Positions 1 to 7,018 of a stretch of DNA of 10,000 nucleotides are shown here, in pieces. The stretch is from contig NZ_JAIWOI010000048.1 in the NCBI RefSeq assembly GCF_020217005.1, positions 1 through 10,000 on the forward strand, in the 5' to 3' direction. Under the pieces are notes generated by a model. It was not told the origin of the DNA. It did no database searches and saw only the letters and a list, made by a program, of their open reading frames with translations. The stretch's first letter is position 1. Every line of letters starts with the position of its first letter. The stretch is from Rheinheimera sp. (GTDB lineage Bacteria > Pseudomonadota > Gammaproteobacteria > Enterobacterales > Alteromonadaceae). The position numbers were made by a program, and so were the translations under genes.

Positions 1-1
1 C

Positions 2-55
2 TTCGGTATTACCACTGCCGCGGTGGTTGCAGCTGCCAATGAGTTATTAGCGTAA
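2..55 (+). CDS. tkt: Transketolase, C-terminal end (partial)
   Basis: Only the last 17 codons and the stop (53-55) lie in the window. They read FGITTAVVAAANELLA, which resembles the C-terminus of E. coli transketolase (FGFTVDNVVAKAKELL). Transketolase moves two-carbon units between sugar phosphates in the cytosolic pentose phosphate pathway and produces erythrose 4-phosphate, the substrate of the next gene product, epd. A tkt-epd-pgk-fba order is common in gammaproteobacteria, so the context agrees. A strong terminator follows at once. The fragment is short, so the identification rests on the terminal motif plus neighbourhood. Confidence 0.7.
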   Translation, partial: FGITTAAVVAAANELLA

Positions 56-61
56 ATGAAA

Positions 62-86
62 AGGGGCCTGCTGGCCCCTCTTTTTA
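62..86 (+). terminator. Rho-independent terminator after transketolase gene
   Basis: A perfect 7-bp GC-rich stem, AGGGGCC (62-68) and GGCCCCT (73-79), closes a TGCT loop and is followed by C and a five-T run (81-85). It starts seven bases after the transketolase stop. Only about 30 bp separate the T-run from the epd start, so epd needs read-through or a promoter overlapping this element. Confidence 0.9.
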
Positions 87-116
87 ATTGATGTAGCAGC
101 GGGTAATCGGGTAGCA

Positions 117-1130
117 ATGACCATTAAAGTGGCAATTAACGGCTTTGGCCGTATCGGTCGGAATATTTTTCGGGCCATCTATGAATGCGGTCTGACAGAG
201 CAAGTGCAAGTAGTAGCTATTAATGAACTGGCTGATGCTAAAGGCATAGCCCATTTGTTAAAATATGATACCTCACATGGTCGTTTTGGATTTCCGGTCG
301 AACTGACAGAAAATGGTCTGCAGGTTAATGGCGATTCAATCGCGCTTTACTGCCAGGCTGATCCTGCGCAGTTACCCTGGCATGAACTCGCTGTAGATGT
401 AGTGCTGGAATGTACAGGAGTATTTCACAGTCGGGCTGATGCTCAGCTGCATCTGGACGCCGGTGCTAAAAAAGTGCTGTTTTCACACCCTGCTGATGCC
501 GATATTGATGCCACAGTTATTTATGGTATTAACCAGCATTTGCTGACTGATGAGATGACAGTGGTGTCGGCTGGTTCCTGCACCACCAATTGTATTGTAC
601 CGGTGATCCAGGTGCTGGATCAGCATTTTGGTGTTGAGAGTGGCACTATTACCACTATCCATGCGTCGATGAACGACCAGCAGGTGATCGACGCTTACCA
701 TAGTGATTTGCGTCGAACGCGGGCTGCCAGTCAATCAATTATTCCGGTGGACACTAAGTTAGCACGGGGTATTGAGCGCATCATGCCGCATCTGGCCGGG
801 CGATTCGAAGCAATAGCGGTTCGTGTCCCTACAGTCAATGTAACGGCGATGGACTTAAGCGTTACTTTGCATCAGGACGTAGATTTAAATAAGGTGAATC
901 GAGTGTTACAGCAGGCGAGGGCGGGTGCTCTTGCCGGTATTCTTGATTACACCGAAGAACCTTTAGTTTCGGTCGATTTTAATCATGATGCGCATTCTTG
1001 TATTGTCGATGGATCTCAAACCCGGGTCAGCCATAAACGTTTAGTCAAATGTTTAGTCTGGTGTGACAATGAATGGGGCTTTGCGAACAGAATGATCGAT
1101 ACATGCCGTGCAATGATGCGTTTTGTCTGA
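117..1130 (+). CDS. epd: D-erythrose-4-phosphate dehydrogenase
   Basis: This 337-residue GAPDH-family enzyme should oxidise erythrose 4-phosphate to 4-phosphoerythronate with NAD, the first step of the DXP-dependent pyridoxal 5'-phosphate route, in the cytosol. The N-terminal Rossmann motif [10 protein letters not shown] is at residues 7-16, with NELAD at 36-40. The nucleophile is Cys155 in SAGSCTTNC and the base is probably His182. Long stretches match E. coli Epd rather than GapA, for example [36 protein letters not shown] and the C-terminal [14 protein letters not shown]. Length is as expected. The start at 117 gives the canonical [12 protein letters not shown]-terminus, although its ribosome site (GGGTAG region) is weak. 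One oddity is that the usual SNASCTTNC active-site motif reads SAGSCTTNC. It lies between the transketolase end and pgk, the order seen in many enterics and alteromonads. Confidence 0.93.
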   Translation: MTIKVAINGFGRIGRNIFRAIYECGLTEQVQVVAINELADAKGIAHLLKYDTSHGRFGFPVELTENGLQVNGDSIALYCQADPAQLPWHELAVDVVLECTGVFHSRADAQLHLDAGAKKVLFSHPADADIDATVIYGINQHLLTDEMTVVSAGSCTTNCIVPVIQVLDQHFGVESGTITTIHASMNDQQVIDAYHSDLRRTRAASQSIIPVDTKLARGIERIMPHLAGRFEAIAVRVPTVNVTAMDLSVTLHQDVDLNKVNRVLQQARAGALAGILDYTEEPLVSVDFNHDAHSCIVDGSQTRVSHKRLVKCLVWCDNEWGFANRMIDTCRAMMRFV

Positions 1131-1160
1131 ATTTTAATGTCATAAAAACTTATACCCGGG

Positions 1161-1191
1161 TGGCTTAGAGCTGCAGGGCGGCGATAAGCCA
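1161..1191 (+). repeat. Inverted repeat in epd-pgk gap (first)
   Basis: TGGCTTA (1161-1167) and TAAGCCA (1185-1191) are perfect complements around a 17-base loop. There is no T-run after it, so it is not a standard terminator. It could be an mRNA hairpin or protein site between epd and pgk; the function is unknown. Confidence 0.45.
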
Positions 1192-1196
1192 GTAAA

Positions 1197-1231
1197 ACCC
1201 CAGGAGCATAGTGAAGTTATTTAACTGGGGT
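1197..1231 (+). repeat. Inverted repeat in epd-pgk gap (second)
   Basis: ACCCCAG (1197-1203) and CTGGGGT (1225-1231) form a perfect 7-bp inverted repeat around 21 bases, directly after the first repeat. A 10-bp palindrome AGCTGCAGCT (1251-1260) follows, 46 bp before the pgk start codon. These may fold in the pgk leader or bind a regulator. The sequence alone does not decide. Confidence 0.45.
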
Positions 1232-1305
1232 AACATGGCACAGTCAACATAGCTGCAGCTTCAAGTACGATGGGGATAAAATTAATCAAATCACAGGAGT
1301 CTGGT

Positions 1306-2484
1306 ATGTCAGTAATTAAGATGGCGGATGTCGATTTAACAGGGAAGCGGGTACTGATCCGTGAAGACTTAAACGTACCGGTTAAAAACGGCAGGGTGAC
1401 CTCAGATGCTCGTTTAAAAGCCGCTATACCAACCATTGAATTAGCCTTGAAAAAAGGTGGCAAAGTCATGGTGTGCTCGCATCTTGGACGTCCTGAAGAA
1501 GGCGTCTATGCAGAAGAATTCTCAATGGCGCCTGTGGTGGATTATTTAAACAACGCTTTGTCTGTGCCCGTGCGCTTGGTCAAAGACTATCTGGACGGCG
1601 TTGAAGTCAATACCGGTGAAGTCGTCGTATTTGAAAATGTGCGTTTTAACCAAGGTGAAGGTAAAAACGACGAGACCTTATCTAAAAAACTGGCTGCTTT
1701 ATGTGATGTCTTTGTAATGGATGCCTTTGGCACTGCCCATCGTGCCCAGGCTACGACTCATGGTGTCGCAAAGTTTGCGCCTGTTGCCTGTGCCGGTCCT
1801 TTACTGGCTGCTGAGTTAGATGCGTTAGCCGCAGCGCTGAAAAATCCAAAAAGACCTTTGGTAGCTATTGTTGGTGGTTCTAAAGTGTCGACCAAACTGA
1901 CAGTACTGGAATCCTTATCTGGAATAGTGGACCAGTTGATTGTTGGTGGTGGTATTGCCAATACCTTTATTGCGGCTCAGGGATATGCCGTAGGCAAATC
2001 TCTGGTTGAGACCGATCTTATTCCTGAAGCCAAACGCTTAATGGCTCAGGCCAAAGCCAACGGCGGCTCAATTCCGGTACCTACAGACGTGGTGACAGGT
2101 AAAGCTTTTGCAGAAGATACACCTGCAACCACTAAGTCTGTTGCAGAAATTAGTGACGACGATATGGTATTTGACATTGGCCCTGATAGCAGTGCGGCTT
2201 TAGTGGATATACTGAAAAATGCCGGCACTATTGTTTGGAACGGCCCTGTGGGTGTGTTTGAGTTTTCATCTTTTGAACAAGGCACCAAGGCCTTGGCTTT
2301 AGCAATAGCCGACAGCAAAGCGTTTTCTATCGCTGGGGGAGGAGATACCTTAGCCGCCATCGATAAATATGATTTGGCTGACAAAATTTCCTATATTTCG
2401 ACTGGTGGTGGCGCGTTCCTGGAGTTTTTGGAAGGTAAAACTTTACCAGCAGTGGAAATTCTGGAACAACGCGCAAAAGCGTGA
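1306..2484 (+). CDS. pgk: Phosphoglycerate kinase
   Basis: This 392-residue cytosolic enzyme transfers phosphate between 1,3-bisphosphoglycerate and ADP in glycolysis and the reverse in gluconeogenesis. Family motifs appear in order: DLNVP (21-25), SHLGRP (58-63), NVRF (111-114), the nucleotide-binding GGSKVSTK (190-197), GGGDTLAA (344-351) and [14 protein letters not shown] (365-378). Length is close to the roughly 387 residues of E. coli Pgk. I place the start at 1306, not the in-frame ATG at 1270. [11 protein letters not shown] matches the usual N-terminus, and AGGAG (1295-1299) sits at proper distance from 1306. It follows epd after a 175-bp gap rich in inverted repeats and precedes the aldolase, so it may be transcribed from an internal promoter as well as from epd. 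I could not pick a convincing promoter there. Confidence 0.97.
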   Translation: MSVIKMADVDLTGKRVLIREDLNVPVKNGRVTSDARLKAAIPTIELALKKGGKVMVCSHLGRPEEGVYAEEFSMAPVVDYLNNALSVPVRLVKDYLDGVEVNTGEVVVFENVRFNQGEGKNDETLSKKLAALCDVFVMDAFGTAHRAQATTHGVAKFAPVACAGPLLAAELDALAAALKNPKRPLVAIVGGSKVSTKLTVLESLSGIVDQLIVGGGIANTFIAAQGYAVGKSLVETDLIPEAKRLMAQAKANGGSIPVPTDVVTGKAFAEDTPATTKSVAEISDDDMVFDIGPDSSAALVDILKNAGTIVWNGPVGVFEFSSFEQGTKALALAIADSKAFSIAGGGDTLAAIDKYDLADKISYISTGGGAFLEFLEGKTLPAVEILEQRAKA

Positions 2485-2537
2485 GCCTAAAACTGTTAAA
2501 TTACAAATAAATACAAAAATACTAAAAAATACGACCC

Positions 2538-2582
2538 TTGGCTTTGTACATTATAGATCACCACAGGTGACAACAGAGCCAA
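2538..2582 (+). repeat. Nested inverted repeats before fba
   Basis: TTGGCT (2538-2543) pairs with AGCCAA (2577-2582). Inside it lies a second perfect repeat, TCACC (2558-2562) and GGTGA (2566-2570), around ACA. Together they could fold into a two-tier hairpin in the leader of the aldolase gene, or the inner 13-bp dyad could be an operator. No U-run follows, so termination is unlikely. The function is inferred only from symmetry. Confidence 0.45.
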
Positions 2583-2627
2583 AGGTCTTAAACACAACCC
2601 TTACCCTACACAAAGAGAGAGGATCTC

Positions 2628-3692
2628 ATGGCTCTTATTTCAATGCGTCAAATGCTGGATCACGCTGCTGAATTTGGTTACGCAGTACCAGCCTTTAACG
2701 TTAACAACTTAGAACAGATGCGTGCCATAATGTTGGCTGCGGATGCGACAGACAGTCCTGTGATAGTTCAGGCTTCCGCCGGAGCCCGTAAATATGCCGG
2801 AGCACCTTTTTTACGCCATTTAATTTTGGCGGCTATTGAAGAGTTTCCACATATTCCGGTCGTAATGCATCAGGACCATGGTACTTCTGCAGCTGTATGT
2901 CAGCAGGCCATCCAGTTGGGATTTTCGTCTGTCATGATGGACGGCTCTTTGGGCACCGATGGCAAAACTCCGATGGATTACGACTATAATGCCGATATAA
3001 CGCGTCGTGTTGTTGATATGGCGCATGCTTGTGGCGTTTCAGTAGAGGGCGAATTAGGTTGTTTAGGCTCCCTCGAAACAGGAGCTGCGGGTGAGGAAGA
3101 CGGTATTGGTGCTGACTGTATCTTAAGTCACGACCAGATGCTGACTGATCCCGAAGAAGCTGCTCAGTTTGTCAAAGCAACAGGTGTGGACGCGCTGGCA
3201 ATAGCGTGCGGTACTTCACATGGTGCCTATAAATTCAGTCGTCCGCCGACAGGCGACATTCTGGCGATAGATCGGATTAAACAGATCCATGCCCGTATCC
3301 CTGATACACATTTGGTGATGCATGGTTCATCTTCGGTGCCCCAAGAGTGGTTGGCTATCATCAATGAATATGGTGGTGCTATACCTGAAACTTATGGTGT
3401 GCCGGTAGAACAAATTCAGGAAGGTATCAAGTTTGGTGTGCGTAAGATCAATATAGATACTGACTTACGTTTAGCTTCCACTGGAGCTATACGCCGTTAC
3501 ATGGCGAAAAATCCGGCTGAATTTGATCCTCGTAAGTATTTGCAGGAATCAGTCAAAGCTATGACTGAAATTTGTAAAGACCGTTATCAGGCTTTTGGTA
3601 CTGCTGGTAACGCGTCAAAAATAAAAGCCATTTCTCTTGAACAAATGGTGAAGCTGTATGAGTCGGGAAAACTAACACCGAACATTAAATAA
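2628..3692 (+). CDS. fba: Class II fructose-bisphosphate aldolase
   Basis: This 354-residue zinc-dependent aldolase cleaves fructose 1,6-bisphosphate to dihydroxyacetone phosphate and glyceraldehyde 3-phosphate, and runs the reverse in gluconeogenesis; it acts in the cytosol. Visible motifs are PAFNVNN (21-27), the catalytic and metal site HQDHGTS (81-87, Asp83 and His84), GELGCLG (141-147), metal ligand His198 in GTSHGAYK, His232 in MHGSSS, and the phosphate-binding NIDTDLR (275-281). Overall it resembles the class II 'Calvin-cycle' subtype (FruBisAldo_II_B), as in Pseudomonas, rather than E. coli FbaA. No Rubisco or phosphoribulokinase gene is visible, so a glycolytic role is assumed. The ribosome site AGAGAGAGGA (about 2614-2623) fits the ATG at 2628. 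It follows pgk by 143 bp. Confidence 0.96.
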   Translation: MALISMRQMLDHAAEFGYAVPAFNVNNLEQMRAIMLAADATDSPVIVQASAGARKYAGAPFLRHLILAAIEEFPHIPVVMHQDHGTSAAVCQQAIQLGFSSVMMDGSLGTDGKTPMDYDYNADITRRVVDMAHACGVSVEGELGCLGSLETGAAGEEDGIGADCILSHDQMLTDPEEAAQFVKATGVDALAIACGTSHGAYKFSRPPTGDILAIDRIKQIHARIPDTHLVMHGSSSVPQEWLAIINEYGGAIPETYGVPVEQIQEGIKFGVRKINIDTDLRLASTGAIRRYMAKNPAEFDPRKYLQESVKAMTEICKDRYQAFGTAGNASKIKAISLEQMVKLYESGKLTPNIK

Positions 3693-3718
3693 GCAAAAAA
3701 ATTAATGGAATATTAATA

Positions 3719-3737
3719 CGGGAAGGCCCCCGGTTTT
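3719..3737 (+). terminator. Possible weak terminator after fba
   Basis: CGGG (3719-3722) can pair with CCCG (3729-3732) over a six-base loop and is followed by G and four Ts. The stem is short and the U-run poor, so this is only a candidate for the end of the epd-pgk-fba transcript. I see no better one in the gap. Two ATTAAT copies (3701-3706 and 3712-3717), each self-complementary, lie just before it. Confidence 0.25.
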
Positions 3738-3809
3738 GCTAAAGAAAAAATGGGTATAAATCGCCTTTAAATTGCAACAAAACTGTCATCGCTGACTGTC
3801 TTAGTTATA

Positions 3810-3838
3810 TTGACAATCCGCGATTTTGCTGCAATGAT
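3810..3838 (+). promoter_or_regulatory. Sigma-70 promoter of the TonB2 operon
   Basis: A perfect -35 TTGACA (3810-3815) is separated by 17 bp from a -10-like AATGAT (3833-3838, four of six consensus matches). Transcription should start near 3845, giving a leader of about 90 nt before the first gene. The leader can form CGGTT/AACCG (3844-3848/3857-3861) or the alternative TAACC-G-GGTTA (3856-3866). Upstream are two ACTGTC copies 13 bp apart (3782-3787, 3795-3800). I could not find a convincing Fur box, although iron control would be expected for many TonB systems. Confidence 0.6.
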
Positions 3839-3933
3839 GCGGGCGGTTTACCCTTTAACCGGGTTATCTTTTGTTACAAAAAATAGCCTTTCAAAAACAG
3901 GTTACGTTAATCAGCAATTATTGGTTGGGAACT

Positions 3934-4707
3934 ATGTCTAACAATAACATTCGTAAGAGTCTGGTTGCTTCTGCTCTGTTTGGAGCATTCGCATTGGCCA
4001 GCACCTCAGTAGCAGCAGATCCACTGGCAGAGTTGCATAAAGCGGGTCAGCAAAACATCCGCGCTGCAGTTCAGTCTCAGGAAAAAATCAACAACATTTT
4101 TGACCAAAGTCAGGAATTATTGGCCGAGTACCGCCAATTAGTTGAACAAACTGAAAACTTAAAAGTATACAACGACCACGTTGCTAAATTAGTTGCCGAT
4201 CAAAACGCATCTCTTGCTTCGTTTGACAAGCAAATTGGTACTATCGAAGGTACTAAACAAGGTATCGTTCCTCTGATGTATCGTATGGTTGATACCTTAG
4301 AAGCCTTTATCAAAGCCGATATGCCAATAGATCTGGCAAACCGCTTAGCTCGTATCGATCGTTTACGCGCTGTTTTAGGTAACTCAGCTGTTAACACTTC
4401 TGAAATGTATCGTCTGGTGATCGAAGCTTACCAAATCGAAAAAGATTTAGGCACAGCTCTGGTTACTTACACAGACAAACTGGCTGTTGATGGCAGCGAA
4501 ATTACTGTGAACTACGTTTACGTAGGTCGCGTTGCTTTACTGGCTCAATCTCTGGATGAAAAACAAGCCTGGATGTTTAACAAAACTACAGGTCAATGGG
4601 AAGCTCTGGGTCAAGAGTACCTGGAATCTACCAAGTTCGCGATTCGTGTTGCGGGTAAACAAGCTGCCCCAGAATTGTTGAAACTTCCAGTGTTAGCAGC
4701 GGAGTAA
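3934..4707 (+). CDS. DUF3450 periplasmic protein of the TonB2 operon
   Basis: This 257-residue protein resembles the DUF3450 family encoded directly upstream of ttpC in Vibrio and Shewanella TonB2 clusters; its biochemical role is not established. A signal peptide is clear: charged start with Arg7 and Lys8, hydrophobic core 9-25, probable cleavage near SVAA-DP (27-29). The mature part starts with a long charged helix, roughly residues 40-107, with heptad-like spacing (QEKINNIFDQSQELLAEY), probably a coiled coil. A second helical region ends near 235. No membrane segment follows the signal, so it should be periplasmic. The start at 3934 is preferred to the upstream in-frame ATG at 3871 because it gives a canonical signal peptide after a GGGA ribosome site (3926-3929). 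Codons are strongly biased to CGT, GGT, CTG/TTA and AAC, suggesting high expression. The gap to ttpC is six bases. Confidence 0.88.
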   Translation: MSNNNIRKSLVASALFGAFALASTSVAADPLAELHKAGQQNIRAAVQSQEKINNIFDQSQELLAEYRQLVEQTENLKVYNDHVAKLVADQNASLASFDKQIGTIEGTKQGIVPLMYRMVDTLEAFIKADMPIDLANRLARIDRLRAVLGNSAVNTSEMYRLVIEAYQIEKDLGTALVTYTDKLAVDGSEITVNYVYVGRVALLAQSLDEKQAWMFNKTTGQWEALGQEYLESTKFAIRVAGKQAAPELLKLPVLAAE

Positions 4708-4713
4708 GAATAA

Positions 4714-6078
4714 ATGAAGAAAGTTTTTAAAGGTTTAGTAGTTGCAGCTGTGGTAACTATGTCTGCAGGCGTGTGCTTAACTGCTGCCGCCGATACAGCC
4801 AAACTGGATCAATTATTAGAGCAAGTTAAAAAATCACGCACTGCTGAAGGTAAAATCAACCAGCAACGCGAACAGGAATTTTTATCTGACCGCGCTGACA
4901 AACAAGCCCTGTTAAACAGAGCTAAAGCTGAGTTTGCTGCAGAAGAATCTCGTGGCAAGTCTTTAACTCAACAGTTTGCTGATAACGAAGGCAAATTAGC
5001 TGCTAAAGAAGCTGAATTACAAGCTGCTCAGGGTACTTTAGGTGAAATGTTCGGTATCGTTCGTGGTGCTGCAACTGAAACCATCGGTGGTATCGCAACT
5101 TCTAACATCAGTGCTCAGTTTAAAGGCCGTGATGAACTGCTGAAAAAACTGGCAGAAGCTAAAGAACTTCCAACTATCAATGAACTGGAAGAACTGTGGA
5201 TTGCTCTGCAAACTGAAATGACTGAGTCTGCCAAAGTATCTAAGTTTGAAGGTAACGTTGTGTCTCTGGACGGTAACTCTGCTCAGGCTTCTGTTACTCG
5301 TGTTGGCGCATTCAACCTGATTTCTGATGGTGGCTACTTAGTATTTAATGCTGATACTCAGGAAATGCAGCCTCTGGTTAAACAACCTGAGTCTTACATT
5401 GTTGCTGATGCAGAAGCGTTCAAAAATGCAGCTCCAGGTGAAGTAAAACCAGTTTATATCGACCCAACGGGCGGTAACTTACTGCGTCTGAAAACTCAGG
5501 AAGCTACACTGGAAGAACAGTTCCACCAAGGTGGTACTCCAGGTTATGTAATCACAGTATTATTGCTGATCGGTTTACTGATCGGTGCAGTTCGTTTCGT
5601 TTCTCTGTCAGCAGCTTCTGCTGGTGTGAAAGCTCAGCTGAAAAACCTGAACAATCCATCAGAGAAAAACGCATTAGGCCGTATCCTGAAAGTTTACCAC
5701 GACAACAAATCTGTTGACGTTGAAACTTTAGAACTGAAACTGGACGAAGCCATCATGCGTGAAACTCCGGATATCGAAAAAGGTATCGGTATTATTAAGC
5801 TGATCGCTGCTGTAGGTCCGTTATTAGGTCTGTTAGGTACAGTTATCGGTATGATCGGTGCGTTCCAGGTAATTACCTTACACGGTACTGGTGACCCGAA
5901 AATCATGGCTGGCCAGATTTCAATGGCGTTAGTAACAACTGTTCAAGGTCTGTTATGTGCTCTGCCATTACTGTTTATCCACTCTATGTTACAAAGTAAG
6001 TCAAACTCAGTCCTGCATGTTCTGGATGAGCAAAGTGCTGGTATCATCGCTGCTCATGCGGAGAAGGAGAAAGCGTAA
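4714..6078 (+). CDS. ttpC: TtpC-like MotA/TolQ/ExbB-family protein of the TonB2 system
   Basis: This 454-residue protein joins a signal peptide (1-26), a periplasmic region and a C-terminal ExbB/TolQ proton-channel domain. Residues 28-108 are charged and helical (coiled coil likely); about 175-260 look like a small beta-rich domain. Membrane segments are near 277-297, 359-386 and 402-424. The channel signature GLLGTVIGM (372-380) and ISMALVTTVQGL (402-413) carry Thr376 and Thr409, equivalent by my alignment to E. coli ExbB T148 and T181; the Glu of the usual SEAL motif is Met404. In Vibrio, TtpC is an essential fourth member of the TonB2 complex beside ExbB2, ExbD2 and TonB2. GGAG at 4701-4704 supports the ATG at 4714. 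The stop overlaps the exbB2 start by one base. I found no ATA codon, and usage is highly optimised. Confidence 0.9.
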   Translation: MKKVFKGLVVAAVVTMSAGVCLTAAADTAKLDQLLEQVKKSRTAEGKINQQREQEFLSDRADKQALLNRAKAEFAAEESRGKSLTQQFADNEGKLAAKEAELQAAQGTLGEMFGIVRGAATETIGGIATSNISAQFKGRDELLKKLAEAKELPTINELEELWIALQTEMTESAKVSKFEGNVVSLDGNSAQASVTRVGAFNLISDGGYLVFNADTQEMQPLVKQPESYIVADAEAFKNAAPGEVKPVYIDPTGGNLLRLKTQEATLEEQFHQGGTPGYVITVLLLIGLLIGAVRFVSLSAASAGVKAQLKNLNNPSEKNALGRILKVYHDNKSVDVETLELKLDEAIMRETPDIEKGIGIIKLIAAVGPLLGLLGTVIGMIGAFQVITLHGTGDPKIMAGQISMALVTTVQGLLCALPLLFIHSMLQSKSNSVLHVLDEQSAGIIAAHAEKEKA

Positions 6079-6602
6079 TGCATAGCCTGATAGAGCTTTG
6101 GGAATCTGTCAGGGATTTTATCGCGACCGGCGGTGATGTTCTGTATATCGTCGCCATAGTGCTCTTCATCATGTGGGTATTGATCATAGAGCGCTTCTGG
6201 TTTATCAATCGGGAATTTCCAGTGATGCGTAATAGAATCATCGCAGACTGGAACGCCCGGGCTGATACAACCTCATGGTATGCGCATAAAATTCGTGATG
6301 CGTGGGTGTCTGAGGCATCTACCAAACTGCGTGAGCGGATCGGTGTAATCAAAACTTTGGTTGCAATCTGCCCAATGGTTGGTTTGTTAGGTACTGTGAC
6401 CGGTATGATCGCTGTTTTCGAAATTATGGCGGTACAAGGTACTGGTAACCCAAGACTGATGGCAGCTGGTATTTCAATGGCAACAATTCCAACTATGGCT
6501 GGTATGGTTGCATGTTTATCAGGTGTATTTGTAACGTCCAAACTGGAAGGTAAGGTAAAGTCAGCTGTTCATGATTTAGCTGACAACATGCCTCATCATT
6601 GA
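6078..6602 (+). CDS. exbB2: ExbB2, proton-channel subunit of the TonB2 complex
   Basis: This 174-residue inner-membrane protein should form, with ExbD2, the proton channel that drives TonB2. Three membrane segments are seen near 20-40, 90-114 and 131-154, with a cytoplasmic loop between the first two. GLLGTVTGM (102-110) and GISMATIPTMAGM (131-143) identify the ExbB family; Thr106 and Thr139 align with E. coli ExbB T148 and T181, while the usual Glu before them is Met134. It is shorter than E. coli ExbB (244), typical of the ExbB2 type. Its ATG shares the A of the ttpC stop (TAATG), and GGAGAAGGAG lies just upstream, so translation is probably coupled. The first 90 codons hold three ATA, an AGG, an AGA and three CGG, unlike ttpC; the second half returns to preferred codons apart from one AGA. 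Confidence 0.93.
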   Translation: MHSLIELWESVRDFIATGGDVLYIVAIVLFIMWVLIIERFWFINREFPVMRNRIIADWNARADTTSWYAHKIRDAWVSEASTKLRERIGVIKTLVAICPMVGLLGTVTGMIAVFEIMAVQGTGNPRLMAAGISMATIPTMAGMVACLSGVFVTSKLEGKVKSAVHDLADNMPHH

Positions 6603-6615
6603 TAGAGAGTAATTT

Positions 6616-7017
6616 ATGGCACGTAAAATTAGACGTGAAGCCGAAGAGGCAGCAGTAGATTTAACGCCTATGTTGGACGTTGTATTTATCATGCTGATCT
6701 TCTTTATCGTAACGACGTCGTTCGTTAAAGAAGCTGGTATTGACGTAAACCGTCCTAAAGCGGCAAAAGCTCAATCTAAGCCGTCAGCCACTATCTTTAT
6801 TGCAATCCGTGCAAACGGTGAAATTTGGATGGATAAACGTGCTGTTGACGTTGAGCGTGTTGGTGCTACTGTTGAGAAACTGTTAGCTGAATCGCCAACT
6901 GATACAGTGATCATTCAAGCAGATAAAGAAGCTAAGCATGGTGTCGTGGTTCAGGTAATGGACCAAATCAAGCTGGCTGGTATCGATAAGATTTCGATCG
7001 CTGCGGAGAACAAGTAA
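6616..7017 (+). CDS. exbD2: ExbD2, TonB2 complex subunit
   Basis: This 133-residue protein is an ExbD/TolR-family subunit with a short cytoplasmic N-terminus, one membrane helix (about 18-36) and a periplasmic domain. The helix starts in the family motif DLTPMLDVVFIMLIFF (15-30), and Asp21 corresponds to the essential proton-carrying Asp25 of E. coli ExbD. The periplasmic domain shows typical strands such as TIFIAIRANGEIWMD and DTVIIQADKEAKHGVVVQVMD. Its length is slightly below the 141 of E. coli ExbD. A modest GAGAG (6605-6609) ribosome site precedes the ATG, 13 bases after exbB2. One base separates its stop from the tonB2 start, which suggests translational coupling. Confidence 0.95.
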   Translation: MARKIRREAEEAAVDLTPMLDVVFIMLIFFIVTTSFVKEAGIDVNRPKAAKAQSKPSATIFIAIRANGEIWMDKRAVDVERVGATVEKLLAESPTDTVIIQADKEAKHGVVVQVMDQIKLAGIDKISIAAENK

Positions 7018-7018
7018 T

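Noticed and set aside
1270..1305. Upstream in-frame start for pgk adding 12 residues
   Set aside because: The 1306 ATG has the AGGAG site and gives the family N-terminus [11 protein letters not shown].
2369..2671. A 100-codon + strand frame across the pgk-fba gap
   Set aside because: It overlaps the ends of two certain genes in another frame, and its protein has low-complexity, non-family composition.
2628..3692. Calvin-cycle function suggested by the aldolase subtype
   Set aside because: Nothing else of the Calvin cycle is visible, and this aldolase subtype is common in heterotrophic gammaproteobacteria.
3871..3933. Upstream in-frame start for the DUF3450 gene adding 21 residues
   Set aside because: It would bury the signal peptide inside the protein; translation from 3934 gives a normal signal peptide.
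3915..3933. AT-rich stretch GTTAATCAGCAATTATTGG-like near 3907-3925 as a Fur box
   Set aside because: By eye only about 8 of 19 positions fit the Fur consensus, no better than expected in AT-rich DNA.
6044..6541. A 165-codon - strand open frame opposite exbB2
   Set aside because: It is the antisense shadow of exbB2, which has clear family motifs; no ribosome site or recognisable protein features.
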